The notes under the pieces: generated by a model
What the model saw: the letters and a program-made list of their open reading frames with translations, nothing else
Database searches by the model: none
Told to the model about the DNA's origin: nothing
Shown here: positions 21,067 through 30,048 of the stretch, piece after piece
Layout of the letters: every line of letters begins with the position of its first letter
How positions within the stretch are numbered: the stretch's first letter is position 1
NCBI RefSeq assembly: GCF_000422765.1
Contig: NZ_AUGR01000002.1
Span: 124,001-188,000, forward strand
DNA length: 64,000 nt
Direction: 5' to 3'
Source: Neptunomonas japonica DSM 18939
Lineage (GTDB): Bacteria; Pseudomonadota; Gammaproteobacteria; Pseudomonadales; Balneatricaceae
Program-made: the position numbers and the translations under genes

Positions 21067-21957
21067 CTAAACGGCACTTTGCTCAATGGCTACTTTGCTT
21101 TTTCGCTGAGGCCATTGGCTAATCAGCATTCCTAATAGCATTAATCCACACCCTGTCAGCTGGTTGTTAGTGAGTTGCTCGTTGAGCAATAACCAGCCTC
21201 CAATAACGGCAAAAACAGCTTCTGTGGATAAAATAAGAGCGGTGACGCTAGGTTCAACTTGGCGCTGAGCAATGATCTGAAGTGTGAAGGCGATACCACT
21301 AGAGGCGACACCAGCATAAAGCAAAGGTAAAAGCGCCAGCTCAAATTGCGCAAGAGTGGGCTCTTCAAAAATAAGCATGGCGGCAGTGGCTAAAACCGTT
21401 GCGACCAGGAACTGCATGATAGTTAAGCTAATGGCGTCTACTTTACGGCATAACCAGCCTAAAATGAGTACATGGGCTGTCCAGAAAAGCGCTCCCACAA
21501 GCTCTAATGCATCGCCTTTGTTGACGGTTAAATCATCAGATACTGACAGTGCAAAAAGCCCCGCCAGTGCAAGTAAAACCCCACACCAGGTCTTCATATT
21601 AGTCGCATGGCCCAGAGCAATTCCGGCAATCGGAACCATAACTATGTACATACCGGTGATAAAACCGGCATTACCCGCTGTGGTGTATTGCAATCCTATT
21701 TGCTGAAAACTAAACCCTGCAAACATAACTGTTCCGGCGACTAAGCCACCAATGAACAAGTCTTTGTTTAGCGGAAGTTTGTGCTTACCTAAAATGAGCC
21801 ACAAAGGAACAAGAGAAAACGCACCTAATAAAAATCGAGCAGCATTAAAGCTGTGCGGGCCAAGGTGCTTCATCCCAGTGGTTTGCGCAACAAAGGCAAA
21901 GCCCCAAATGGCGGCGACCAAAACGAGAAGCGCGTGAGATGGTTTCAGTGTGTTCAT
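21067..21957 (-). CDS. EamA/DMT-superfamily transporter
   Basis: A 296-residue inner-membrane protein with ten hydrophobic segments in two EamA repeats (first repeat from AAIWGFAFVAQ, second from ALFWTAHVLILGWL). Members export amino acids or other small metabolites; the substrate cannot be read from sequence. The frame is open to 22014, but the ATG at 21957 (MNTLKPSHALLVL) places the first membrane helix normally. Convergent with the Lrp gene. Confidence 0.88.
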   Translation of the reverse strand: MNTLKPSHALLVLVAAIWGFAFVAQTTGMKHLGPHSFNAARFLLGAFSLVPLWLILGKHKLPLNKDLFIGGLVAGTVMFAGFSFQQIGLQYTTAGNAGFITGMYIVMVPIAGIALGHATNMKTWCGVLLALAGLFALSVSDDLTVNKGDALELVGALFWTAHVLILGWLCRKVDAISLTIMQFLVATVLATAAMLIFEEPTLAQFELALLPLLYAGVASSGIAFTLQIIAQRQVEPSVTALILSTEAVFAVIGGWLLLNEQLTNNQLTGCGLMLLGMLISQWPQRKSKVAIEQSAV

Positions 21958-22195
21958 ATGTGTAAGCGTCCAATAGAGGGTCTTGAATGGAGCTATTGTA
22001 AGGCGGGAACACACGTGGGAGACAGAGACTAACTAACGAAAACAAAGCAGGATGGTTTAATAATCAATGTTGTTAGCTGTTTTTGCTTTGCTTTCGTAAG
22101 CTTTACTGTTTTTTGACTGATGAGAGGTTAAAAAGCCTATTTTTATTGGCTCAAGCTATAGAGAAACGCCAGCAACAGCTGTTTAGGCGCGTAGA

Positions 22196-23311
22196 TTAAA
22201 CCTGCGCGATCTTGGATAGATGGTTATCCCATTTTACCTTGAGCGTTGTTGGGATGGCTGTACGCGTCATTTTTTGGCTATTCAGTGTATACAAGCGGCC
22301 GGTTCCAGAGCTCACTATAAACTCCCCGGCGTCTTTTGCTTTGGCGATACCACAGCCATCGCTTACCTTAATGGCGGCATGAAACTGCTGCGTTTTTATA
22401 TTCCAAAGTGTAATCAAGTTACCTCGCGGTGCAGACACCGCTGCAAAATCACCTGTGCTATCAAAGCAAGCACTGCCGCAATATTGGTTAAGACGTCCAT
22501 TGATTTGTGCTGGGATAGTTAATGTCTGGATCGCTTCGCCACGAGAATGCAGAGCAACAAGAGGCACAGAGTCGCCAGGGTTTCCCTGATACTGCATAGC
22601 CATAATCACTTGACCATTGGGTGAGATATCAAGATGTCGAATGCTGGATTGGTGATATTGAGGAGGCAAATATACTTGCTCTAGTAACTCGCCGCTGTGG
22701 ATATCTACATAGGCTAATGAGGGCTGCATTGACTCGAGATTAATTTTTTCGCGGCCTTTGGTTTTTATGCCTCCATTAGCAATTACCATGGTTTTTTGGT
22801 CAGCAGATAGACGCAACTCATGCGGGCCAATACCGGCGGTAGAGTGCTCTTTTACTATTTCAAAACCCTGCTGGATATCACGAACGACTAGTCGCCCATT
22901 TTCTTGTGAGGGTTTTTTTTCTGTGGTGAGTAGGTAGCGGCCATCGGTAGTGACTTGAGCGTGCCCGTATAGATGGTAACCGTGACTAGAATTAAGTCGC
23001 TTTACTAAGCTCCCGGTTTGATAGTTGAAGATATCAATAGTGGTGCCGGGACGGCGTGCTACCGCTAGCACCCATGGCTGTGTGGGGTGGCTTACTATTT
23101 GATGAGCACGGCTTGGTAATAAATGCTGGGCGACCTCTTTGCCAAGACCATCAAACAAGTACAGATAGAACAAGCCATCGGCTGCTTGGCTTGCTGAAGC
23201 AAAGCGTTGTGTGCCTAAGTTATCCACAGCCGCTAGTGTTATGTGGCTGTGTAACAGAGCGGGCGCGGCAGCAGCCCAGCCAAGAAACGTACGGCGATTA
23301 ATCCCCGTCAC
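22196..23311 (-). CDS. DUF1513 periplasmic protein (iron-uptake cluster)
   Basis: A 371-residue protein with a Tat-type leader (INRRTFLGWAAAAPALL) and a DUF1513 body that looks like a beta-propeller, with repeats such as HPTQPWVLAVARRPG, TTDGRYLLTTE and LSADQKTMVIANGG. DUF1513 genes occur with imelysins and di-heme oxidoreductases in Fur-controlled loci such as the P. aeruginosa icmP region. Its start overlaps the end of the upstream imelysin by 14 bases, so it is the last gene of this operon. Biochemical role unknown. Confidence 0.85.
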   Translation of the reverse strand: MTGINRRTFLGWAAAAPALLHSHITLAAVDNLGTQRFASASQAADGLFYLYLFDGLGKEVAQHLLPSRAHQIVSHPTQPWVLAVARRPGTTIDIFNYQTGSLVKRLNSSHGYHLYGHAQVTTDGRYLLTTEKKPSQENGRLVVRDIQQGFEIVKEHSTAGIGPHELRLSADQKTMVIANGGIKTKGREKINLESMQPSLAYVDIHSGELLEQVYLPPQYHQSSIRHLDISPNGQVIMAMQYQGNPGDSVPLVALHSRGEAIQTLTIPAQINGRLNQYCGSACFDSTGDFAAVSAPRGNLITLWNIKTQQFHAAIKVSDGCGIAKAKDAGEFIVSSGTGRLYTLNSQKMTRTAIPTTLKVKWDNHLSKIAQV

Positions 23312-24425
23312 GACTGTTGAATCCGAGTTGAATATTGAGAGTCTGCATAGCGGCGGCTAATTTACCCTGCAGAGCTTTTAACTGGTCGCTGGTGTGCATC
23401 AAGGTTTGATATGTGTCAGCTGTGACGTTTAATTGAGTAACAGCGGGTATGTTTTTCAGCTCTTCACTGATCAGATTAAACTCTGCTTCAATTGCGTGGG
23501 CATTTAACTTATCCCCCGCCGCTTCGAGCAATGTTTTAACGCTGGAGGGCTGTGTACCACTGTATAGCTCATGTAAAGCAGCCAGATTTTGTTGGATATT
23601 ATTAACAGACTGCTCGCTGCGCCATGATTCGCTTTTCTTCCAGCGGCTTTCCTCGGCAGAGGCGGCTAATGGCTTCAGTAGTTTGTTGTCACGAATTGCC
23701 TCTACTGGCTCAACGAGAGACTTCATGAACTCTGTGGCGGCTTCTGAAGGAGTTTCGTAGACTTGATAGGCCGCAACATGGCTAGCGCCGGGAAGTACTT
23801 TTTGGCCTGCCAGTGAGATCTGTCGGGCTTCTTCTGTCCACTCGCTCTGGATAGAGAGTGATGTTTCGTGAATATGCTGGGCGATTGCAGCAGCAAGGCT
23901 GCATTCAACGGCTTTGCTATCTTGTATATGCTTATTATTGGCAAACAGTAAGCGCTCTAGTGCAGGAAAACCTTTTAAGCTGATGCTAGCTGAGCGGAAA
24001 AACTCATCGTCAAATGTCTGATCTGTTGTCTTTAGAATAGACTTGAGTTGCTTTGCGCCCGTATTTTTTTTGTCCGGCCAGTATTGTAGCGAGTGATTAC
24101 GCATCAGCATGGTGACGGGGCCAAACTGTATATGCTGTACACCTTGCCAGCTTGCTTGAGCGGTTTTAAAGCTTGTCTGGGCAGCGTTTAAGTTATCGCT
24201 GCTAGGGGTTGCACACAAACGCGCCAGTTGTTGTGACATCACAGCACTGTTGTCTGCTAAGTGCTGGTAACGTGGTAAGACATGCTGCTCGATAATGGCA
24301 TTGTTTAATGTGTGCCATTGCTCCTCAGAGGGAGCTTGTGACGATGCAGCGTGAACAACACCTGCTCCTAATATAAATAAAGTGACGCCGAGTAGCACAG
24401 GTGTCAGCGAGCCGGTAGGTAACAT
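23298..24425 (-). CDS. Imelysin family protein (variant motif)
   Basis: A 375-residue exported imelysin (signal peptide ending VVHA). Imelysins are periplasmic helical-bundle proteins linked to iron uptake and related to EfeO. The canonical GxHxxE motif is altered: the sequence has GFPALERLLF, with proline in the histidine position, so metal binding there is probably lost or different. Upstream overlap of one base with the di-heme gene and downstream overlap of 14 with DUF1513 show tight coupling. Confidence 0.85.
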   Translation of the reverse strand: MLPTGSLTPVLLGVTLFILGAGVVHAASSQAPSEEQWHTLNNAIIEQHVLPRYQHLADNSAVMSQQLARLCATPSSDNLNAAQTSFKTAQASWQGVQHIQFGPVTMLMRNHSLQYWPDKKNTGAKQLKSILKTTDQTFDDEFFRSASISLKGFPALERLLFANNKHIQDSKAVECSLAAAIAQHIHETSLSIQSEWTEEARQISLAGQKVLPGASHVAAYQVYETPSEAATEFMKSLVEPVEAIRDNKLLKPLAASAEESRWKKSESWRSEQSVNNIQQNLAALHELYSGTQPSSVKTLLEAAGDKLNAHAIEAEFNLISEELKNIPAVTQLNVTADTYQTLMHTSDQLKALQGKLAAAMQTLNIQLGFNSRDGD

Positions 24426-25909
24426 TAGAGAGACTCCAAAAAAGTGATTAAATTGTTTCTATCTTGTAGTGGTAGTTGCATGAAACTAGCTTTACTCGCT
24501 TGAGCTTCTCCACCGTGCCAAAGAATGGCTTCGTATAAATTTCTAGCGCGGCCGTCATGCAAAAACTGAGTATGCCGGCTAACGGCTTTTGTTAAGCCTA
24601 CTCCCCACAGAGGTGGAGTGCGCCACTCACGCCCCGATGCCTGAAACTCTGGACGATGGTCAGCCAGCCCTTCGCCCATATCATGTAGTAATAGGTCTGT
24701 GTAAGGCCAGATTACCTGGTTAGCTTGAGCTGCAGGTACATCGCTCGGCGTTTCATAACGAGGTGTATGACAGCGCTGGCAGCCTATTTGTGTAAAGGTA
24801 GCTTGTCCATTAAGGACTGCTGGCGTATGACTATTTCTTCTTTTAGGAACAGCGAGGTTACGTGTGTAAAATTCTATTAAACTCACCATTTGAGCAGATG
24901 CCTCAGCATTATCCAAATGTGCGCTATTACCGTTGGTAAATGACTGGCAGTCAGTTTGTTGTGCGGTGCACTCACCTGCCCCTGAAGGGAACATGGGTGA
25001 TGATATACCAATGTCAGAATGTAGGGCTGCATTATTTTGTTGTAGCAGTGTTGGGTTTCCTGCTTTCCAACCAAAACGCCCTAGAGTGGTTTGTTGTTGC
25101 TGGATATCCCAGACGCGGTTGGCTCGCCCAGAAATACCATCCCCATCGATATCGTTTGGGTCTTCTTTGGCAAGAATGTCTGTTTCGCTGATAGCTGCCA
25201 GTAACCCAAGGCCTATCATCGGGGGAGCGATGCGTGGGGACATCTGTATATTGTTTGGTAGTGGGCCGTAGTTAAGCTGCTCTATTGTATATTCTGGCGC
25301 ACGTAACGAGATTGCACTTTTCTCTGTTGGACTAGGAGCTTCTGTGGATAACTTAATGGGTATTTCGTTATAACGTATTGTTGCTTTTCCTTCAGCAAGC
25401 AGCCCTTGTACCGAAGAATCTTGTAATTGAGTGCCATATGTCGGCTCGGGAACCACGCCAATGAGACCTGCTGCTAAGTCTGCTTTATGTTGTTCTGTTT
25501 GTGCGGGAATGCTTATGCGCATCATCATAGATGCTGCCATGTGGTCGGGATTTTTAGTATTTGTAGGCTGGCCGCGACCATTTCGAATATGGCAACTTAG
25601 GCATGATCGAGCATTATAAAGTGGGCCAAGACCATCGCTAGCCGTTGTCGATGATGGCGAAGACACCCATATTTTCTCAAATAAGCTTTTTCCCAGAACA
25701 AACGAAAGTCGCTCTTCTTGAGTCAGGTTGGCTTGGGGCAATGAAAAAATATGTTTGCTAACCGCAGGTTGAGAGCTGCTGGCGTTCTGAGTAGAGGGCA
25801 AAGGTGCAGCAGCGTACGCTTTAGAAAACAAAGAAAGGTTAGACGCGGTTACTGCTGTAAAAGCAGCAACCGCGCCGATAAGTACCAAGATGAAAAAAGA
25901 TTTTTTCAT
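24425..25909 (-). CDS. Periplasmic di-heme oxidoreductase (DHOR family)
   Basis: A 494-residue exported protein (N-terminal hydrophobic segment, cleavage near KAYA) of the di-heme oxidoreductase family once called thiol oxidoreductases. Seen: two c-type heme motifs, CLSCH near residue 106 and CQRCH near residue 377, plus the family segment DIDGDGISGRANRVWD. Members cluster with imelysins in iron-responsive operons, where oxidation of periplasmic ferrous iron is a common guess. Nine bases separate it from the upstream imelysin gene. Confidence 0.88.
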   Translation of the reverse strand: MKKSFFILVLIGAVAAFTAVTASNLSLFSKAYAAAPLPSTQNASSSQPAVSKHIFSLPQANLTQEERLSFVLGKSLFEKIWVSSPSSTTASDGLGPLYNARSCLSCHIRNGRGQPTNTKNPDHMAASMMMRISIPAQTEQHKADLAAGLIGVVPEPTYGTQLQDSSVQGLLAEGKATIRYNEIPIKLSTEAPSPTEKSAISLRAPEYTIEQLNYGPLPNNIQMSPRIAPPMIGLGLLAAISETDILAKEDPNDIDGDGISGRANRVWDIQQQQTTLGRFGWKAGNPTLLQQNNAALHSDIGISSPMFPSGAGECTAQQTDCQSFTNGNSAHLDNAEASAQMVSLIEFYTRNLAVPKRRNSHTPAVLNGQATFTQIGCQRCHTPRYETPSDVPAAQANQVIWPYTDLLLHDMGEGLADHRPEFQASGREWRTPPLWGVGLTKAVSRHTQFLHDGRARNLYEAILWHGGEAQASKASFMQLPLQDRNNLITFLESL

Positions 25910-25918
25910 GCGCTCGTA

Positions 25919-27190
25919 TTAATTTGCCAATATAGTACTTGGGTTATCTAGGCTATCAGAGCCTTCTAGTTCAATATTGTCTAGCTTTAATACACGCATC
26001 GCTTTTTCAATTGAACGAGTTTGTGTTGTGAGAGCGTCAACAGTTTTCTGTACGACAGCATTACCTGCTTGGTTACCGCTGGCGATCAGTACATCAAATG
26101 TATTGCCCATGCCTGCTTGGTCAACCATTGCTTGCATAGCCGCTTCTGTAGCATCTAACTCTGCACGTAATTGCTGATCAACTTCAGATGATTCAGCACG
26201 TACCATTGACGATAGGCTTGGCCCTTTAACGACACTGCCATCAACGCGAGTGTATTCGCCGAGGTAAACGTTTTTAATCCCTTTGGCATCAAAGTAGTGT
26301 GAGTTATGAGTGTTATCTGAGAAGCAATCATGTTCTTCTTCAGGGTCATGCAGCATTAAACCAAGCTTTATACGCTCCCCTGCTAGTTCTCCATAAGAGA
26401 GGCTGCCCATACCACTAAGGATAGTAGCGAGTGCTTGGTTATCACTTTTAGCGGCCAACTCTTTACGCGCCGCACCGCCGTCTTTCCAGTTGTTTGCCAT
26501 CTCTTCTAGATCGGTAATTAGCAGTGTTGTAACCGCACTTAGGTATTCACGACGACGCTCACAGCTGCCACCCGTGCAGTCTGTTAGGCTGTAATCAGTT
26601 ACTGGGCGGATGCCTGCCCCTTTTTCTGTGCCATTAAGGTCTTGGCCCCATAATAAAAACTCAATAGCGTGGTAGCCAGTCGCAACATTTGCCTCAACAT
26701 CATCAACTTCATGTAATGTCTCGGATAGTAGCTGTGGAGTGATGTGGGTTGCATCAATAGTGGTATTGCCAAGTTTCAGAATAGGGTTGGCAACTACGTT
26801 AGCGGTATACAGTAAATTTTCGTCTGACTCTTCGCCATAACTACCATTGTTAACATAATCGATAAGTCCTTCATCCAAAGGCCATGCATTTACTTTACCT
26901 TCCCACTCATCAACAATCGCGTTGCCAAAACGAAACGCTTCTGTTTGCTGGTAAGGTTCACGAGCATCAATCCATGCTTGCTTGGCTGCATTTAGACTTG
27001 CTTGAGTAGGCGATGCTAACAGCGCATCAATAGATGTTTTGAGCGTTTTAGCTGTGGTAAGGGAGTCGCCATAAGTCGCTTCGGCAATATCACCATATGT
27101 ATCGATAACAGAAGTTGCATTGTTGGCTAGCACTGCACCGCTAATGGTTCCAAGTGCAACTGTGAGTGCTAGTTTTGTAAATGTTTTCAT
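25919..27190 (-). CDS. Imelysin family protein with intact GxHxxE motif
   Basis: A 423-residue exported imelysin (M75 type) with signal peptide ending VLA. Seen: the metal motif GYHAIEFLLWGQD around residues 170-182, and a second imelysin repeat with GELAGERIKLGLMLHDPEEEHDCFSDNTH in separate conserved pieces. The frame is open to 27247, but the ATG at 27190 gives a clean signal peptide and follows AGGAC. First gene of the minus-strand iron cluster; a Fur-box palindrome lies 40 bases upstream. Confidence 0.92.
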   Translation of the reverse strand: MKTFTKLALTVALGTISGAVLANNATSVIDTYGDIAEATYGDSLTTAKTLKTSIDALLASPTQASLNAAKQAWIDAREPYQQTEAFRFGNAIVDEWEGKVNAWPLDEGLIDYVNNGSYGEESDENLLYTANVVANPILKLGNTTIDATHITPQLLSETLHEVDDVEANVATGYHAIEFLLWGQDLNGTEKGAGIRPVTDYSLTDCTGGSCERRREYLSAVTTLLITDLEEMANNWKDGGAARKELAAKSDNQALATILSGMGSLSYGELAGERIKLGLMLHDPEEEHDCFSDNTHNSHYFDAKGIKNVYLGEYTRVDGSVVKGPSLSSMVRAESSEVDQQLRAELDATEAAMQAMVDQAGMGNTFDVLIASGNQAGNAVVQKTVDALTTQTRSIEKAMRVLKLDNIELEGSDSLDNPSTILAN

Positions 27191-27229
27191 TAGAAAAGTC
27201 CTGAGATGAAATTCTTGGATGAAAATATA

Positions 27230-27248
27230 AATGATAAGCGTTATCATT
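27230..27248. promoter_or_regulatory. Fur box
   Basis: AATGATAA-GCG-TTATCATT is a perfect 8-3-8 palindrome matching the core of the Fur consensus (GATAATGATAATCATTATC). It lies between the divergent imelysin and MauG-type genes, close enough to repress both when iron is plentiful. Confidence 0.9.
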
Positions 27249-27270
27249 ACAAACAGTGTTGTTATTTTTT

Positions 27271-28446
27271 ATGAATATTTTCGGAGATGTTACGTTGAGA
27301 ACGGCAAGCGTATTTTTGTTAGCTTCGGTCGCGCTATTCAATATTAGCGCTGTAAATGCAGTTCCAACCCCTTCGCTTGAAAGCTCCCAAGTAGAGAGTC
27401 AAAAAGCAACACTAGGGCAGCAGTTGTTCTTTGATGTTAATTTGTCACAAAATCGAACACAGTCATGTGCGAGCTGCCATGCGCCTGACAAAGGTTTTTC
27501 GGACCATCGCGGTTCAGGTACCGCTTTAGCTGCATCGCTAGGTGATGATGGGAAATCGCTGGGTGATCGCAATGCTCCATCAGCCAGTTATGCCGCGTTT
27601 TCACCGCATTTTCAGAAAACATCAGAGGGTGTTTTTAAAGGTGGACAGTTTTGGGATGGCCGCGCTGATTCTTTAGCGGAACAAGCGGGTGGCCCACCGC
27701 TAAATCCTGGCGAAATGGGGCTAGCAAATAAAGCCAGCACGGCTGCTCGAATACAAGAAAACAGCCAGTACCAAGTAGCTTTTAAAGGCATTTATGGAGA
27801 CGCTATTTTTGAAGATGCAGATAAAGCCTATGCTGCCATGAGCGATGCCATTGCCGCCTTTGAGGAAAGCGAGTTTTTCTCCCCGTTTGATGCCAAATAT
27901 GATCGTTATTTACGCGGCGAGTACCAATTAACACCGCAAGAAGATTTAGGCCGCACCCTTTTCTTCTCCCAGCAGTTCACCAACTGTAACCTTTGTCACC
28001 AATTACGTACCTTGCCAGAGCAGCAAAAAGAAACATTTAGTAACTATGAGTTCCATAACATTGGCGTGCCTGTTAACACAGCATTACGAGCAATTAATGG
28101 CACTACTCAGCTTGACCAGGGTTTGCTTAACCATCCTGACGTAGACGATGTAGCCCAGCGCGGCAAATTTAAAACACCGACACTGCGTAATGTTGCGGTG
28201 ACCGGGCCCTATATGCATAACGGCGTTTTTACCGACTTACGCACCGTTATCCTGTTCTATAACAAATACAACAGCCGTAGTGTAAAACGACAGATCAACC
28301 CAGAAACGGGAGAGCAATGGCGTGAGCCAGAAATTGCGCAAACTCTCTCACGTAAAGAACTGGAAACGGGCCCCGCTTTGGATGATAAGCGTATTGATGC
28401 GCTGGTGGCTTTTTTAAAAACGCTGACTGATAAGAGATATGAATAA
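27271..28446 (+). CDS. Di-heme cytochrome c peroxidase / MauG-type protein
   Basis: About 391 residues, exported (signal peptide ending VNA), of the CCP/MauG family. Seen: two c-heme motifs, CASCH (about residue 71) and CNLCH (about 242), plus FKTPTLRNVAVTGPYMHNGVF near the C-terminal heme. Start choice: the ATG at 27271 lacks a ribosome binding site, whereas a TTG at 27295 has GGAG eight bases before it and still leaves a full signal peptide; either is possible. Divergent from the imelysin operon across a shared Fur box, so probably iron-repressed. Confidence 0.88.
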   Translation: MNIFGDVTLRTASVFLLASVALFNISAVNAVPTPSLESSQVESQKATLGQQLFFDVNLSQNRTQSCASCHAPDKGFSDHRGSGTALAASLGDDGKSLGDRNAPSASYAAFSPHFQKTSEGVFKGGQFWDGRADSLAEQAGGPPLNPGEMGLANKASTAARIQENSQYQVAFKGIYGDAIFEDADKAYAAMSDAIAAFEESEFFSPFDAKYDRYLRGEYQLTPQEDLGRTLFFSQQFTNCNLCHQLRTLPEQQKETFSNYEFHNIGVPVNTALRAINGTTQLDQGLLNHPDVDDVAQRGKFKTPTLRNVAVTGPYMHNGVFTDLRTVILFYNKYNSRSVKRQINPETGEQWREPEIAQTLSRKELETGPALDDKRIDALVAFLKTLTDKRYE

Positions 28447-28543
28447 CGGTTAGCGTTTTGTTCAGAGCAAATAAGGCGTCATGCTTAAGCTTAAAAGTAT
28501 AAAGATTGGATATAACAAAAGATTTTTAAAATAAGTTTTCTTA

Positions 28544-28615
28544 TTTCAGTTTGGTTTCAGCTACGGATTTTAAAGTAGCACCATCACAGCGAAACACGCT
28601 GAATAACTTTAAGGA
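28544..28615 (+). promoter_or_regulatory. Conserved leader, copy 1
   Basis: TTTCAG at 28544-28549 and 28555-28560 (11-bp period), then TTTTAAAGT, then an invariant block from GTAGCACCATCA through the hairpin CAGCG-AAACA-CGCTG, ending in ribosome binding site AAGGA (28611-28615), nine bases before the copy 1 ATG. The 52 bases 28512-28563 are identical to 32433-32484 upstream of copy 2. The repeat geometry is that of OmpR/PhoB-family binding sites; that reading is inference. Confidence 0.8.
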
Positions 28616-28624
28616 AACAACATC

Positions 28625-28915
28625 ATGAAAACTCTACTTACGGCTACTCTTCTTTCTTCTGCTCTTTTCGCTTCACAGGCATTTGCTGCTGGCCTAAGTG
28701 ATTTTTCTGAACACTCGGTTGAAGCTAACCTCGCTGCCGGTCATGTTGCTTCAGCGCAAGGTTTTGCATCCGTTGATAGCCCACTGTCTAACGTAGGAGT
28801 ATCAACAGAAGCACAGCTAGATAACGCTAGTCAGGATATCGTTAGCACTTATGGCAACACTGTTGTATTTGCAGGCTTGATTGCACCGGCTGGATCAACA
28901 GAAGCTCAGCTGTAA
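28625..28915 (+). CDS. Small secreted protein, five-copy family, copy 1
   Basis: A 96-residue exported protein: signal peptide of 21 residues (MKTLLTATLLSSALFASQAFA), mature part about 75 residues starting AGLSDF. No cysteine, no membrane segment after the leader. It shares with four other genes in this window the pattern LSxFxxxSVEAxLAxxH, then QxFxSxxSPLSxxGxSxEAxL, and with copies 2 and 3 the ending VVPAGSTEAQL-like tail. I recognise no known family. The strong ribosome binding site and leader show it is real. Followed by a long hairpin and a convergent outer-membrane protein gene. Confidence 0.9.
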   Translation: MKTLLTATLLSSALFASQAFAAGLSDFSEHSVEANLAAGHVASAQGFASVDSPLSNVGVSTEAQLDNASQDIVSTYGNTVVFAGLIAPAGSTEAQL

Positions 28916-28928
28916 GTTATATCTACAA

Positions 28929-28963
28929 CCTTGAGGCCATAACCGCGTCGTATGGCTTCAAGG
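28929..28963 (+). terminator. Hairpin downstream of copy 1
   Basis: CCTTGAGGCCATA and TATGGCTTCAAGG pair over 13 bases with one G-T pair, around a nine-base loop, 13 bases after the stop. No long T-run follows. It lies between convergent genes and may serve both. Confidence 0.6.
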
Positions 28964-28990
28964 CTCTATTACTTTACGTAACTCTGACTG

Positions 28991-29659
28991 TTAGAAAGAG
29001 TAACTTAGCGCTAATTTCATGCTGTCATAATCAAGTTCGTTAGGATTGATTTTTCCAGGGACTGCAACTTCTGGTAACGGTGAGAAATCTACATCATTAA
29101 TACGTGTGTACTCCCCTTTAACCGACCACTTATCATTGACTGCGTATTCAAAGCCAAGCCCTAGTGTTAGGCCTACTTCGCTTTCGCTGCCGCTGCGCAT
29201 AGGGGGGGCGAATGGGTAACTGTTATGAATATCAAAATCTAAAGCAGTAGCCCCTGCAATACCGTAAACAGAGAACTTATGAGTGACATCTACACCGGCT
29301 TTAAAGTTAACGCCGTAGCTAGATTGCAAATCAATCTTCGTTTGTAGCATGTTGTTGATATTTGTAGTGCTGGCATTTTCATCGTTATAGAAGACTTCAG
29401 CAGCAACAAATACATCATCAGTTACGTGATATTTATAACCAAGGTGCAAACCTATCGCTACATCGCTTTCTTCTGCAAAGCTTGTGATGCTTGGGCTTGT
29501 TGCTAGTCCTGTATTACGTTCAATGCTATGGGACAAAGTAGAGCTTTGAATATGTCCACCTAGGTAAAACCCATCACCTGCTTGTGCTGCATTACTTAAA
29601 CTTGCTGTGGCTAGGGCGGTAGCGACGCTGATACCTAAAATTCTGGCGCTCTTGTTCAT
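28991..29659 (-). CDS. Outer-membrane beta-barrel protein (OmpA-like/Opa family)
   Basis: A 222-residue protein with a signal peptide (cleavage near AQAGD) and alternating beta strands ending in the terminal phenylalanine of LALSYSF, the BAM recognition signature. GFYLGGHIQSS and YKYHVTDDVFVAAEVFY are typical strands of the 8-stranded Opa/OmpX type barrel. No OmpA C-terminal peptidoglycan domain. It faces copy 1 of the small secreted family and diverges from the two-component genes; a link to either is only positional. Confidence 0.85.
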   Translation of the reverse strand: MNKSARILGISVATALATASLSNAAQAGDGFYLGGHIQSSTLSHSIERNTGLATSPSITSFAEESDVAIGLHLGYKYHVTDDVFVAAEVFYNDENASTTNINNMLQTKIDLQSSYGVNFKAGVDVTHKFSVYGIAGATALDFDIHNSYPFAPPMRSGSESEVGLTLGLGFEYAVNDKWSVKGEYTRINDVDFSPLPEVAVPGKINPNELDYDSMKLALSYSF

Positions 29660-30048
29660 GTTATTTTTCCTTAGGTTGGTTGTTGCGCGTCTTTGCTACC
29701 ACAAATCAATTGAAGGGGATTGTTTAGAGTAGCTGCACGAATTATGTTTAGTCTTTTTAAATCACCGTTACTGGCTAAGCGCAGTTTACGGGGGGTTATG
29801 CACAAAGTTATCGCAGCAGTCTTCTGTGTTTGTGGTAAATCTATCTGTGATTAATAACAGCTTGGGATAATGTTGGCTTCGATGTGATATTTAAGCTTTT
29901 ATTGTGAGAGTTTCGTGATATTTAGCAGGTAGAATCTTAATAAACGCTCATGTAAAGCGTGTAGTTCGTAAGGAAAATAGAGTGCTACTGGTTTAACTCT
30001 GTTGATATTGCAGGCAACCATTTTGACATGGTGGGTTCAAAGCTATTT
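29660..30048. promoter_or_regulatory. Divergent intergenic region between the barrel protein and the response regulator
   Basis: 389 bases with no credible gene. It should hold both promoters. GGATAATG near 29866 could be a plus-strand -10, but no matching -35 is evident. The TTTCAG direct repeat that marks the small secreted genes is not present here. Confidence 0.4.

Noticed and set aside
22130-22175. AGCC/GGCT hairpin as terminator for the DUF1513 operon
   Set aside because: Only four base pairs with a long AT loop; too weak to assign.
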